From contig OZ024834.1 in assembly GCA_964016985.1 (NCBI GenBank), positions 82,930,289-82,994,288 on the forward strand: a DNA stretch of 64,000 nucleotides, given 5' to 3'. This DNA is from Anodontia alba. Taxonomy: Eukaryota; Mollusca; Bivalvia; Lucinida; Lucinidae. Position 1 is the stretch's first letter. Each line of letters begins with the position of its first letter. A program made the position numbers and the translations under genes. Under the pieces are notes generated by a model, which was not told the origin of the DNA, did no database searches, and worked only from the letters and a program-made list of their open reading frames with translations. Shown here piece after piece: positions 24,601 through 31,016 of the stretch.

Positions 24601-24912
24601 ATTGGAGCCACAGGGCAGGAAAATTTGCCTTCGGGTATGTGTGCCTAGAAAAAATTCAGATCAGACTGCACATTCCCGCTGTCTTATCAGAATATTCACT
24701 GGGCATATTTGGATAGCCAAGGATGCAAAGTTTCTTCAAGCAGACATTGAATGATCCGTTGATGCGCAGTCTGATTTGATTCTTTTGTATCTATTATAAA
24801 GGAAATGGTATTTTTCAGGACACCAGAAGATAAGCAGGAACAGGTTAATGGTAATGATCAATCAAAATCTCGAAGTCCTACACCAGATAGCAATAAAGAC
24901 AATTCAGCATAG
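5760..24912 (+). CDS. Serine/arginine-rich splicing factor (RRM + CCHC zinc knuckle + RS domain), six exons
   Basis: Joined exons 5760-5889, 11863-11903, 19941-20054, 20814-20932, 22132-22281 and 24819-24912 give about 215 residues with consistent phase at every GT-AG junction. Seen: an RRM at residues about 10-80 with RNP2-like LFVGRL and RNP1-like AYAFVDYE; a zinc knuckle CYRCRRSGHWARDC at about 100-113 (C-X2-C-X4-H-X4-C); an arginine/serine repeat region from about 125 to 185; and a short polar tail with SRSP before the TAG stop. Known: the order RRM, CCHC knuckle, RS is that of SRSF7/9G8, fly x16 and plant RSZ/RS2Z proteins, nuclear factors that bind pre-mRNA and recruit splicing machinery through phosphorylated RS repeats. 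Inferred: a member of this family; I cannot pick the exact orthologue. The start is the first ATG before the RRM, preceded by stops. Introns 1 (6.0 kb), 2 (8.0 kb) and 5 (2.5 kb) are filled with transposons. A likely polyadenylation signal AATAAA lies at about 25325. Confidence 0.93.
5890..8365 (+). other. Intron 1 of SR gene, first part: little recognisable
   Basis: I see no gene or clear repeat here apart from C-rich CCCCAAAC words at 6125-6175 and A/T-rich stretches. The longest frames (for example 7746-8021) have no recognisable motif and lack splice support. Confidence 0.5.
8366..8555. mobile_element. Hairpin MITE, CATAG-type ends
   Basis: The outer ends are CATAG...CTATG with ATAAGAG/CTATC arms. 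Inside is the palindrome TGGGTACT(T/C)ATTAGAAG and its complement, centred near 8458, bordered by TTCTTAT and ATAAGAAAAA. Confidence 0.8.
8903..9179. mobile_element. Hairpin MITE, TTACGAAAACACGCC-type ends
   Basis: The ends TTACGAAAACACGCCTAT and ATAGGCATGTTTTCGTGA are inverted repeats. The same GGGTACTCATTAGAA palindrome lies inside (about 9016-9068). A second copy is at 63239-63542. Confidence 0.82.
9441..9550. repeat. GGGTACTCATTAGAAG hairpin
   Basis: Palindrome centred near 9489 with CTCCAC and GGAGAAATAAGAAAAA borders. No clear outer terminal repeats were found. Confidence 0.78.
9632..9848. mobile_element. MITE with TTGTCCTGCTGAA terminal repeats
   Basis: The ends TTGACCCTTGTCCTGCTGAA and TTCAGCAGGACAAGAGTTAA are inverted repeats. 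A nested palindrome CAGTTGGCTTC...GAAGCCAACTG lies at about 9680-9740. TTAA-like ends suggest a TTAA target. Related copies: 14734, 27431, 34211 and 36379. Confidence 0.8.
9952..10244 (+). mobile_element. tRNA-derived SINE, family S1
   Basis: The head GGCCTCGGTGGCTCAGCTGG and GCGGGTTTAACCCC resemble tRNA A and B boxes, and a family body CGTGGAGATTGATCATGAAA (here AGTGGAG) follows. It lacks the CAAACAAAC tail and no target duplication is visible. Confidence 0.82.
10308..10649. mobile_element. Pogo-like MITE with TACAGTCGA ends
   Basis: The ends TACAGTCGAACCTCGTTATC and its counterpart GATAACGAGAGTCGACTGTA are inverted, with flanking TA. A perfect palindrome AGGAGAAATTGCTCC...GGAGCAATTTCTCCT lies at about 10430-10475. 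The inverted second copy is at 31017-31328. Confidence 0.83.
10822..11003. mobile_element. Degenerate hairpin MITE, CAGATAAG-type ends
   Basis: The ends CCAGATAAGAGGT and ACCCCTCTTATCTG are inverted, and a decayed GGGCACTCAT...ATGAGTGCCC core lies inside. Confidence 0.7.
11100..11594 (+). repeat. Dispersed repeat also present at 56180-56680 and 57220-57560
   Basis: Shared words include TAGCTATTCTTGTCACC, ATCTGTAAAAC(T/C)TGGA and TTCAGGACCATTTTCC, in the same order in all copies. The internal GCAAACAGTGCAGACCCAGA hairpin is also shared with the copy at 56501. Confidence 0.65.
11595..11725. mobile_element. Hairpin MITE with the palindrome core deleted
   Basis: The ends CATAGCAACAGGTAAGG and CTTATCTGTAGCTATG match the element at 55927-56120. 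The left arm CTTATTTCTCAACAAAAACA runs straight into TTTTCATCGAGAAATAAG, so the GGGTACTCATTAG core is missing. Confidence 0.78.
11863..11903 (+). CDS. SR factor exon 2: RNP1 strand of RRM (41 bases)
   Basis: The acceptor TTTTTAG precedes it and the donor is GAG|GTGGGT. It completes the split Ala codon and encodes YAFVDYEDRRDAE, the RNP1 motif. It is a microexon-sized block 84 bases before a run of Ns. Confidence 0.9.
11988..12187. other. Assembly gap (200 N)
   Basis: A run of exactly 200 N inside intron 2, which looks like a fixed-size placeholder. Frames across it are meaningless. Confidence 0.99.
12340..12463. mobile_element. MITE with GAGGAGTTATTAAGGAG ends, core deleted
   Basis: The ends GAGGAGTTATTAAGGAGTAT and ATACTCCTTCTTAACAAGTC are inverted. 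Compared with 21921-22110, the inner GGGTACTCATTAG hairpin is absent. Confidence 0.72.
12500..12600. repeat. (AT)n microsatellite
   Basis: About 100 bases of near-perfect AT dinucleotides. Confidence 0.95.
12770..12870 (+). repeat. G-rich tract
   Basis: GGGGGCGGGG and GGGGTAGGG type runs on the plus strand, able in principle to form G-quadruplexes. Confidence 0.7.
13070..13375 (+). mobile_element. Full-length S1 SINE with target duplication
   Basis: The tRNA-like head GGTGGCTCAGTTGGATGCG and GCGGGTTCAACC are followed by the S1 body and a CAACACAAACAAA tail. ACGTCCGATTTC is repeated at 13058-13069 and 13376-13387 as a perfect 12-base target duplication. Confidence 0.93.
13485..13595 (+). mobile_element. 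3' fragment of SINE family S2
   Basis: The CT-rich stretch, AAGGGTTGACGTGTCGTTAA and the CAAACAAAC end match the 3' part of 29627-29921. Confidence 0.65.
13600..13985 (+). repeat. Degenerate minisatellite, GGTCCGTGGTTTGTC-like units
   Basis: More than ten variants of GTCCGTG, many followed by (G)TTTTGTCAA, spaced about 25 bases apart. A T-run is at 13757-13773. Confidence 0.6.
14450..14590 (+). repeat. GGGAGGGAAGTGGGG minisatellite
   Basis: About seven units of roughly 18-21 bases, strongly G-biased on the plus strand. Confidence 0.85.
14734..14926. mobile_element. MITE with TTAACCC...CCTGCTGAA ends
   Basis: Same family as 9632-9848. The ends are TTAACCCTGTTCCTGCTGAA and TTCAGCCTGGCAGGGGTTAA, and the inner hairpin is partly deleted. 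Confidence 0.78.
14947..15161. mobile_element. MITE with TTAACCCTTAAAGC ends
   Basis: The ends TTAACCCTTAAAGCACCAAT and GTGCTTTAAGGGTTAA are inverted. The inner hairpin is GACATT...ATTGTCTGCC and its complement. Family members: 16701, 20145, 28433, 31500 and 58195. Confidence 0.8.
15560..15636. repeat. Short inverted repeat TACGGTAAATGTCCTAAA
   Basis: The left arm is TACGGTAAATGTCCTAAAAT and the right arm GTTTAGGACATTTACTGTA. The same terminal repeat bounds 22945-23154. Confidence 0.65.
16601..16697. repeat. Degenerate GGGTACTCATTAGAAG hairpin
   Basis: TTTCTTATCTCTG, GGTGCTCATCGGAAGTG and CACTTCTAATGAGTGTCC form a decayed palindrome. Confidence 0.65.
16701..16872. mobile_element. MITE with TTAACCCTTAAAGCGCCAA ends, core deleted
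   Basis: The ends TTAACCCTTAAAGCGCCAAG and TTGGCGCTTTAAGGGTTAA are inverted. The central GACATTTCATG hairpin is missing. Confidence 0.8.
16950..17115. repeat. GACATTTCATGCAAATTGTCTCC hairpin (family D core)
   Basis: A near-perfect palindrome around 17010 with CTTATTTTTCCTAGAAAA borders. The outer ends are degenerate. Confidence 0.75.
17340..17525. repeat. Two GCAAACAGTG/CACTGTTTGC hairpins
   Basis: The 17462-17525 copy has the arms AGTGCAGACCCAGATCAGAC and a decayed complement; 17345-17400 is a divergent copy. Other copies: 18787, 22995, 40044, 56501 and 63560. Confidence 0.65.
17880..18300 (+). repeat. Molluscan dispersed repeat with internal duplication
   Basis: TCAATGGATTTTCCCCAAAC occurs twice (about 18018 and 18177), each followed by TTGGTA and TTGGGATTGCT. 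The sequence is of the same general kind as the 'GACGGAC' repeats at 33210-33790. Confidence 0.6.
18330..18420 (+). mobile_element. 3' fragment of SINE family S2
   Basis: The CT-rich tract followed by AAGGGTTGACATGTCATTAA resembles the end of 29627-29921. Confidence 0.5.
18456..18700. mobile_element. MITE with CCCTGAGGTTATAGA ends
   Basis: The ends CCCTGAGGTTATAGA and TTATAACCTAGGGC are inverted. Inside are two nested hairpins (GCTCAACTCAGCTGAGCATG and complement; TTTCTCTGCTAATAA and complement). Single copy in this window. Confidence 0.7.
18787..18853. repeat. GCAAACAGTGTAGA hairpin
   Basis: A near-perfect 67-base palindrome ending TCTACACTGTTTGC, centre CATTCTGTGG. Confidence 0.75.
19064..19438. 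mobile_element. Hairpin MITE split by a SINE
   Basis: The left arm (TTTTTTCTTAATCTCCACAA, 19064-19094) and the right arm (ACTCATTAGAAGCACC... to ATAAGAAAAATAT, 19351-19438) belong to one element, separated by an S1 SINE. Confidence 0.72.
19095..19350 (+). mobile_element. 5'-truncated S1 SINE
   Basis: It begins at the B-box region (GGGGTTCAACCCCTGCCGAG) and ends CAACACAAACAAACAAA. Its body agrees closely with the copies at 13070 and 23781. Confidence 0.85.
19595..19680. repeat. Divergent GGGTACTCATT hairpin
   Basis: The arms are TTTTGTGGGTACTCATTGGA and ATTCCATTGAGTAC, with a different centre (ATCAGTGTGATACAGTGAT). Confidence 0.6.
19718..19919. mobile_element. Hairpin MITE ending 21 bases before SR exon 3
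   Basis: The outer arms are GTGACATCTCTTGATAAGA and CTTATCGAGACCTATATGTG. Inside is the core GTACTCATTAGAAGTGCC and its complement with CTTATTTCTCC / GAAATAAGAAAAA borders. Confidence 0.8.
19941..20054 (+). CDS. SR factor exon 3: end of RRM and linker
   Basis: It encodes 38 residues, DAIRYENGREVAGSAIIVEW followed by a TKGNPRR linker, in phase 0 at both ends. The acceptor is AATTTCAG and the donor AGG|GTAAGT. A hairpin MITE ends about 21 bases upstream. Confidence 0.93.
20145..20335. repeat. Family D hairpin (GACACTTCATGCAAATTGTCTCC)
   Basis: A near-perfect palindrome around 20248 with CAGCA(C)ACGAC / GTCGTCTGCTG outer arms. It lies in the intron before the zinc-knuckle exon. Confidence 0.78.
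20814..20932 (+). CDS. SR factor exon 4: CCHC zinc knuckle
   Basis: It encodes GRDECYRCRRSGHWARDCPD and the first RS-type residues (SRRSRSPRRR). All four zinc ligands are present. The acceptor is AAACAG and the donor AAG|GTACAG, leaving two bases of a split Arg codon. Confidence 0.94.
21245..21546 (-). mobile_element. Full-length S1 SINE, minus strand, with target duplication
   Basis: The head lies at the right (CCTCGGTAGCTCAGTTGGAT on the minus strand) and the CAAACAAA tail at the left. ATGGTCGGATTGT is repeated at 21232-21244 and 21547-21559, a perfect 13-base duplication. Confidence 0.93.
21614..21690. repeat. Short palindrome AATGATTTATCAGCTTTCAA
   Basis: The arms ATGATTTATCAGCTTTCAAG and CTTGAAAGCTTATAAATCAT flank a TTATTAAGG centre. 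Confidence 0.7.
21921..22110. mobile_element. Composite hairpin MITE ending 21 bases before SR exon 5
   Basis: The outer ends GAGGAGTTGTTAAGGAGGAG and CTCCTTAACCACTTCTC are inverted. It contains the complete GGGTACTCATTAGAAGCGCC core (centre GCCTCGCCGAGGC) with TTCTTATTTCTC and TATGGAGAATT borders. Confidence 0.85.
22132..22281 (+). CDS. SR factor exon 5: RS domain
   Basis: It encodes about 50 residues that are almost all RS, RD and SR repeats. The acceptor is TTATTATAG and the donor AAG|GTTGGT. A composite hairpin MITE ends about 21 bases upstream. Confidence 0.93.
22945..23154. mobile_element. MITE with GTTAATGTCCTAAA ends and a perfect hairpin
   Basis: The ends GTTAATGTCCTAAACTTTTG and ATTTTAAGACATTTAC are inverted. 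Bases 22995-23062 are a palindrome starting GCAAACAGTGTAGACCCAGA, centre CTCCTGATGGAG. Confidence 0.78.
23781..24082 (+). mobile_element. Full-length S1 SINE with target duplication
   Basis: The tRNA-like head GGCCTCGGTGGCTCAGTTGG and GCGGGTTCAACCCC are followed by the body and a CAACACAAACAAA tail. Flanking CCTCACCAAATG (23769-23780) and CCTCCCCAAATG (24083-24094) are a 12-base duplication with one mismatch. Confidence 0.92.
24203..24441. mobile_element. MITE with GGGCCCAGTTGTTCAAA ends
   Basis: The ends GGGCCCAGTTGTTCAAA and TTTGAACAACTGGGCCC are perfect inverted repeats. Inside is a hairpin AAAATGTGAGTAGCTTTTGC and its complement. A second copy is at 25940-26236. Confidence 0.85.
24445..24790. 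repeat. Family C palindromic repeat (GATCAGACTGCGC-like), degenerate
   Basis: AGATCAGACT, AATTCAGATCAGACTGCACA and GATGCGCAGTCTGATTTGAT are related to the repeats at 34785, 37797 and 55066. It ends near SR exon 6. Confidence 0.55.
24819..24912 (+). CDS. SR factor exon 6: C-terminal tail and stop
   Basis: The acceptor TTTTTCAG completes the split Arg codon. The exon encodes TPEDKQEQVNGNDQ, SKSRSPTPDS and NKDNSA, then TAG. Confidence 0.9.
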
Positions 24913-25350
24913 AAGTTAGAACATGTCATTTGTTTCACAGAGTTGAAGAAATTATTGTGAAAGTTGTGTAGAATGAATGAGACACAACGAAAAATGTACT
25001 TATCACATGAGCAGTTAGGTACCAAGCAACAAATGGCAGTGAGTGTGTGCTTCAGAGCAGTCTGTCCAGGACCTTAGGAAGTACTGATAATGTTGAGTCA
25101 CTGTGCACAAGCAGTGGTCAGTTCAGAGGGCCCCAACGTACAGTTAGAGCTAAGCCATCACCATTTGTATGTACTTCAACACCTAAAGTGTAGTACAAAA
25201 CTGTAGCAGACAACCTTTTTCTATTTACCTATTTGAAGAAAAAAAAAAAGAAAAATCAAGGAGAATAAGGTGTGTCATTTTTTGTGAATTGACTGCTGTG
25301 CAGATACCTTTTTAGATGAGGCCAAATAAAAAGTGTGTTTCAGGTTACAT
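24913..25350 (+). other. Probable 3' UTR of the SR factor gene
   Basis: The sequence after the stop is not repeat-like until AATAAA at about 25325-25330, which is the probable polyadenylation signal. The end point is an estimate. Confidence 0.5.
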
Positions 25351-25534
25351 GGAATTTTGAAATAGGGACGATAGGTTGCAAAATATTTTTATTTTGTTAA
25401 AAGTTTTCATACGAGGTTAATAGGAAAACAATATGGCCGAACAGGGAAATCCTCAAAAAAACCTTAAAAAACTTAAGGGTCGATGGTGAAAAATTAGGCA
25501 CGATTGGGTATTATAAATCTGAAACACACACCTT

Positions 25535-25640
25535 TTTTATTTTAGGTCTGAAATGTTGTGTCATTCTGAAAAATAAAAGAAATGATATAAGAATGCTGTT
25601 TGCTGCAGTTGTGATTGATGCTTTGAGGGTAAGAATTGCT
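25535..25640. repeat. Half of a family D MITE
   Basis: Contains AAAAATAAAAGAAATGATAT, TGCTGCAGTTGTGATTG and GCTTTGAGGGT, the right end of the TTAACCCTTAAAGC family. Confidence 0.55.
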
Positions 25641-25641
25641 T

Positions 25642-25895
25642 TGTCAAAGACGAAAGCTGCTCATCGAGGCACTTATAACGAGTATCCACTTGGTGTAGAA
25701 ATAAGAAAAATATTTACTTGGTACATTTCTGGAGCTTTCTAGCAAAAGACTTTGCACAATACTGGTTAACTGCTTAGAGGACTTAGTCTGTCCAGTAAAT
25801 GTGTGGTTAGGTAAACTGACTGCACTTGACATGACCCCATTGGGTTGACTGGGCCGTAAAACCTCAAAACAAACAAACATTTCTGGAGCTATGTC
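25642..25895. mobile_element. Truncated hairpin MITE interrupted by an S1 SINE
   Basis: The right arm (CGAGGCACTTATAACGAGTA, TAGAAATAAGAAAAATATTT) reaches the SINE at 25737, and the MITE end (GGAGCTATG) resumes after it. Confidence 0.65.
25737..25876 (+). mobile_element. 5'-truncated S1 SINE with perfect target duplication
   Basis: Only the 3' third (from TTTGCACAATACTGGTTAAC) is present, ending CAAAACAAACAA. ACATTTCTGGAGCT is repeated at 25723-25736 and 25877-25890, showing that the truncated form was inserted as such. Confidence 0.88.
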
Positions 25896-25939
25896 TTACT
25901 CATTTATCAGTATAAAATGAGCCTGCTCATGACAAAACT

Positions 25940-26236
25940 GGGTCCATTTGTTCAAAGCACCTTTAACTTAATGGGCTTGTTAATGACAAACTCGTTAACT
26001 CTTGTAGCTAAGGTATTTTCAAATACATTGATAGTTTTGCTGCAAAAATGTGAAAAGCTACTCGCATTTTTTTCACATTGATATTTTTGCTGTAAAAAAA
26101 GTGAGCAGCTTTTGCTCTGCAAAAGCTACTCACATTTTTTTCAGCAAAAAATACCAATGTATTTGCCATATTTCAAGATAGAAATTTTAACTTCACATTA
26201 GCTAACAACTTCGTTAAGCTTTGAACAACTGGGCCC
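25940..26236. mobile_element. MITE with GGGTCCATTTGTTCAAA ends
   Basis: Same family as 24203-24441, with right end TTTGAACAACTGGGCCC. The AAAATGTGA/TCACATTTTT hairpin is partly duplicated inside. Confidence 0.8.
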
Positions 26237-26394
26237 AGGTCTTTAATGAGTTCACTTACAGAATGTTTAGATCTTCAGATCTGCTGACAAACTGGGAAGA
26301 TCTGAATAGACAGCAAGGATGCACAGGCTGATCTGCACCTTCCATGTTTGCAAGGTCATTTCTTGCTTAATATGTCTCATTTTGCTGGTTAAGG

Positions 26395-26630
26395 AGACTT
26401 AATACACTAGGTACATGTAGATATTCTGCCATTTTGAACAAGGGAGACAACTTCTGTGACTTCCTGTTTCCTCTCCTCCACATAAGCCCTACTGAAAAGG
26501 GGGTCTATTCTAAAAGGAAAGTATTTGCTTTCCAAGTGAGGTAGATCCCTTTTTAGAAAGGAGGCAAAACAGTTTGGACAGAGTTACCTCCCTCCCTTGA
26601 AAGCCTGTCCACTCTGTAAGGTTGGTAGGT
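26395..26630. repeat. Inverted-repeat element with GGAAAGTATTTGCTTTCC hairpin
   Basis: Contains CTATTCTAAAAGGAAAG and GATCCCTTTTTAGAAAGG arms and GGGAGACAAC/GTTACCTCCC outer words. Related degenerate copies lie at 27780-27955, 43455-43525 and 59560-59750. Confidence 0.55.
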
Positions 26631-27430
26631 AACCTGAAGGTTTTGTGCCCATCATCTTAGAGGGAGAAAACTTTCGCAAAGAAGAAATTTGATTCTCTTG
26701 TACCATATTCTGGAATAGTTTTGCATCGCCAAATTTTCTCGGATTTGCTTCGAAAACTTGAGAAGTTTTCGGGGTTTTTAATTTCCATGGTTGCTTGTAC
26801 CCACAAAAACAAAAACTGTGATTGCTATTGTTCAGTGTAAAAGAAAGTAAAATTATGATCATTGAAACGTTATTTTATTGTATATTCGATATAGGTGCAA
26901 GTTAACCTTTAATCAATTGTTGTTAGTGGAAGTTTTTTCAGTGGTTATTACCGATAACATAACAGAAGCCTTGCTGCAGGTTATACCTGTATTCTTTTGA
27001 CGTTTTTCGCCTTGTGTTAAGGGAAGTAACTACAGCAAGACATTATCATTTGATGTTTGGTGAATGTCTCTGCTATTTTGGACAAACTTGGAAAATATTT
27101 GGCGGATTTTAATAAACCTGAAAAATTAGGCGCTGTGGAAATCTTCCAGAATACAGTATATGAAATTTTTCAATATTTTGGGGCTTCTTTTAAAGATAAG
27201 TGATTTCCTGCAACGAGAAGAAAAGTAAATATTCCCATGTCTGAGCTTTTTCCGTTTGGTAGTCTATCTGTTTGTACAGTTGAACCTGGATAGCTCGAAC
27301 ACCAATGACGTTTAACCATGGCTGATTCGAACTTATTTTTGAGTCCCTAGGAAATTCTTCTGATAACTCCAGAAAACAAAAATAAGGAAATTTTTTAATT
27401 TTATTGTAAAAATGTATGTCGTGTGTACAC

Positions 27431-27634
27431 ACCTTTCTCTTGCTGAACACGACATGCCCTGTCTTAGCAAACAGTGTAGATCCAGATCAGTTGGCTTCTG
27501 AAGAAGCCAATTGATCTTGATCTGCACTGTTTGTCATTAAATATGTGAATTTCTATCAAAAACTCGAATCAAGTAATCTGATTGGCTGGAAATTAGAAGT
27601 GGGTGTGGCATCTTAATTTATTCAGCATGACACA
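27431..27634. mobile_element. MITE related to 9632-9848
   Basis: TTGCTGAACACGACATGCCC at the left, CAGTTGGCTTC...GAAGCCAATTG hairpin at about 27495-27520, and ATTTATTCAGCATGACA at the right. Confidence 0.7.
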
Positions 27635-28199
27635 GAATGCTGTGCAGAGTAGATTTTTAATCACATACTTCTACATGTTTATAGATCATCACTGCTATCA
27701 TGACTTTGTCATTGTATTATAGTCCTTTCATAATAAAGGGGAGGGGTTGGGTTAATGGGGGGCTAGATACATTTGCCACTTTTTCTGCCATTTTACCCAA
27801 GGGAGTTACAACTTTCCTGCAAAACAATTTGTCTGAAAGAGTCTACACTGCATCAGCAAATTCCTTCTTTTTAGGCTAGACCACTTTTCAGAAGGGAGAC
27901 AAAAGCAATTAGGTTGAGTTGCCTTCCCTGAAGATATATCTATTCCCCTAAAAGGTTGCTTGATGCAGTTGCAAACAGTGACGGCCCTAATCAGCCTGTG
28001 TGTTTTCTGTTATTTACTTTTGCAAAACTTACTGGTTGAAAGTAAAGATCTTGACCTTATACAGTGGACTCTCTTCATATTTAAGTCCAGGGTACTCTCT
28101 GAAATTGAGATATTTGTACCTCGACATATCAGCTCATCCTTCACATGCGCAAAGTATCAAAGCCTTTGCTCTCCATTCATACATTCTGTAGTATCCAAT

Positions 28200-28330
28200 G
28201 ATTCTGTTAGTAGACAGAAAAGGCCCTAATCAGACTGTGTAGATGCGCAGACTGATCTGAGCTTTTTGCTGTCTGCATATGCCCAAAGACACGTATTTTG
28301 CATGGCACGGCCCATATCTTTTTGTATTCT
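28200..28330. repeat. Family C palindrome fragment
   Basis: ATCAGACTGTGTAGATGCGC and AGACTGATCTGAGC, followed by the GCCCAAAGACACGTATTTTGC end typical of the family. Confidence 0.6.
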
Positions 28331-28432
28331 TTCGCATTTTAGACACTTCATCAGGAAGGCAAAGGGACTTATTCAAATTTTAGGATAAAACTAGTTAGGA
28401 TGTCTGAATTTTAGGCTATATACAGTACTTTA

Positions 28433-28660
28433 ACCCTTAAACTGCCAATCACAAAAATTGTAGTCTGCTTTGTCATCTGCTTGTGATTTTAAAAGTATTT
28501 TTTGTAAACAGTGTGGACTCAGATGAGACTGCTCCTCAGGGTTCACAATGTTTGCCTGTATGCAAAAAATAGGTTTGAAAAGTTTGCAAGAATATTCTGC
28601 AGATGACATAAACAGACATTTTCAGATGCAGGTTTTCTTCGCATTTTAAGGGTTAAGCTG
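28433..28660. mobile_element. Degenerate TTAACCCTTAAACTGCC MITE
   Basis: The ends TTAACCCTTAAACTGCCAAT and GCATTTTAAGGGTTAA are inverted. A GTAAACAGTGTGGACTCAGA fragment lies inside. Confidence 0.65.
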
Positions 28661-28747
28661 GGTAATGTACATAAAAGTCATCTTATTTTTTTTTGTCTTG
28701 TTTTTTTCTTCTGTAACTCCTCTGTATTTAATGTTATGTATGGATTC

Positions 28748-28926
28748 GTAGCTCCAGATATTATGGGATATCCAGATATTATTTATATTTATTTCTCCAC
28801 GAAAACATATTGTGGGTACTCATTAGAAGTGCCTCACTGAGTACCCACAATATGTTTTCATGAAGAAATAAGAAAAATAATTATTTTCAGTTGAAAAAGG
28901 TGCCTTATGTGTCAGGAGTTATGAAT
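28748..28926. mobile_element. Hairpin MITE with shortened core
   Basis: TTATTTCTCCACGAAAACAT, GGGTACTCATTAGAAGTGCC, then ACTGAGTACCCACAATATG; one arm of the core is deleted. GTAGCTCCAGATA and AGGAGTTATGAA lie at the outside. Confidence 0.68.
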
Positions 28927-28956
28927 ATTTCATGTCATGTATGTTTTTTTCATTCA

Positions 28957-29107
28957 GAGGAATTGTTAAGGAGGAGTATTTGGTGATAATGTTTTTATGG
29001 TACTCATTAAGTGAGTCTCAGTGAGGCACTTCTAATGAGTACCCACAACATATGTTTTTATGGAGAACTGGAGAAAATTATCCGAAAATTATCACCAAAT
29101 ACTCCTC
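28957..29107. mobile_element. Composite hairpin MITE (GAGGAATTGTTAAGGAGG type)
   Basis: Same family as 21921-22110. The left arm of the inner core is damaged (GTACTCATTAAGTGAGTCTC), the right arm is intact, and the right end is cut after ACTCCTC. Confidence 0.72.
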
Positions 29108-29626
29108 AAAAATTCATTTGTCATTTCATCAGGTATGAGCTATGCTAGAACCCCTTATCTTAAAGTTTATTAGATGTCTCAGTCTTTGTTTTCATGAATG
29201 AAAGTGAATGAGCCACTTCAGGCAAAATTGGAGGCTGAAACCGAAGACATTCTTAAATATTTATTTTTTTCATTCTTCAAACAAATAAGGCTTGAAATTT
29301 TCATGCATAGCAGACAATTTGCTTGTTTTAGCAGATCTGGGCATGTCTGTAAGCTTCCAGTTTTGCCCAAGATGACTAAATTTTTGTATGAGCGTTTATT
29401 ATTTCACAAGTTTTATTTCATCAGAGAAATCACATAGCTTCAGATAAAGCATAATTTTCAGCCGAAAAATACTGAAATTTGCTTATTACTTCAGGAAAAC
29501 ATATGGGCGGCGAAAAGTTTTCGATCATGCACAAAAAGCATAGATTCAGATTTATCCCACACATGCGCAAAGTCTCATCAGGGCATTTGCTCTCCATAGA
29601 TACATTCTGTTGTATCTAATGATTCT

Positions 29627-29921
29627 GGGGGATGGTCGGGTGGTGCGAAGGTGTTGTGTATCTTACGTCAGCAGGGCGTCCGACTGATATTGGCTTACAA
29701 TTGGGCAAGGCCTGCTATGCTTGTAGCAGGTAAGGGCAGAGAGGGAATGTTTTTATTTCTTCTATTTCTTCACTTTCATGTCTGTTCCTCTTTCTTCCCT
29801 GTCCCTCTCTTTCATCTCTTCTACTATCTCTTCTATCTCTCTTCTCCCTTTCTCTGGGAGACAACACAAAATGACCCACAAGGGTTGACGTGGTGTTAAA
29901 CCTCAACCCAATTAATCAAAA
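29627..29921 (+). mobile_element. SINE family S2, full length with target duplication
   Basis: ATCTAATGATTCT is repeated at 29614-29626 and 29922-29934, a perfect 13-base duplication. The body has a GTGTATCTTACGTCAGCAGG head, a long CT-rich middle and an AAGGGTTGACGTGGTGTTAA end. No clear A/B box was recognised. Confidence 0.83.
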
Positions 29922-29947
29922 ATCTAATGATTCTTTAGTGGACAACA

Positions 29948-30385
29948 AAGGCCGTGGTGGTTCAGTCAGATGCACATCCAACTGGAGATCAGGAGATTGT
30001 GGGTTAGATCCCTGCAGAGTCTGGCATCATTCTTTCGTGGAGATCGATCATGAATTATTTTCTATGGTCATTCTCTCCCTTCTGTTGATTCCAGAAGGTC
30101 AGTTTCTGGCAAAAGAATATGCTGGTTAACCGCTTAGAGGACTAGGCCTGCCTAAGAAAAAGTGTGGTCAGGTAAACGAACTGTGTTTTTCTGGCGAAAG
30201 AATGTGCACAATACTGGTTAACCGCTTAGAGGACTAAGCCTGCCCAGTAAACGTGTGGTTAGGTAAACTGACCGCGCTCGACATGACCCCATTGGGTTGA
30301 CTGGGCCGTAAAACCTCAACACAAACAAAAACTGACTGTGCTTGACATGACCCCATTGGGTTGACTGGGCTGTAAAACCTAAATA
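29948..30385 (+). mobile_element. Old S1 SINE with a younger truncated S1 nested inside
   Basis: The diverged copy (CCGTGGTGGTTCAGTCAGAT head) is interrupted at about 30187 by a near-consensus 3' fragment ending CAACACAAACAAA at about 30330. The old copy then resumes with CTGACTGTGCTTGACATGAC. Confidence 0.82.
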
Positions 30386-30465
30386 CAAACACAAACAGAC
30401 TGCACGGCTGATCTGGGCCTTCACTGTCCATAGATGCCCAAAAACATGTTTTTTGCCTGGCGCAA

Positions 30466-30596
30466 CCCATATATTGTGGGTACTCATTAGAAGTGCCTTG
30501 CAGAGGCGCTTCTAATGAGTACCCACAATGTATGTTTTCATGGAGAAATAAGAAAAATATAATGTGGATATCCCCTCATATCTGGAGCTATGAATC
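30466..30596. mobile_element. Hairpin MITE (GGGTACTCATTAGAAG core), left end lost
   Basis: The core with GTGCCTTGCAGAGGCGC centre, the GGAGAAATAAGAAAAATAT border and the right end TCTGGAGCTATG are present. The left end joins a degenerate family C end. Confidence 0.75.
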
Positions 30597-30599
30597 AGC

Positions 30600-31016
30600 C
30601 AACCTTACCTGGTAGCATGAATGTGCTGGCTGATCTGCGTTTTTACTGCAAGAGTCTGATTTGGCTGACATGGTTGAATGATGTGTGAGTGTTCATCTTT
30701 TCATAAATTTTATTTCATCAGAGAAGACGGTCAATTAAAACAGAAAAAAATGAAACTTATTTTCTTGTTTATAATAACCATTAAAATGTTTGGTCTCAGA
30801 GCTTTGGTTTGGTTTGCCTGACATGGTTGAATGTTGTGTGATTGGTCATCTTTTCATAAGTTTTATTTCATCAGAGAAGAAGTCAATTAAAACAGAAAAA
30901 AAAAAAGAAACTCATTTTCTTGTTTATCATAACCATTGAAATGTTTGACCTCAGAGCTTTGGTTTGAAGCTGTATATATTAAATAGGGAAGCAATAGCAC
31001 AGGAATACGTTTGAAC
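30600..31016. repeat. Local direct duplication
   Basis: GACATGGTTGAATG...TTTCATCAGAGAAG...TCAATTAAAACAGAAAAA...CTCAGAGCTTTGGTTTG occurs twice, about 160-165 bases apart. Confidence 0.75.
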
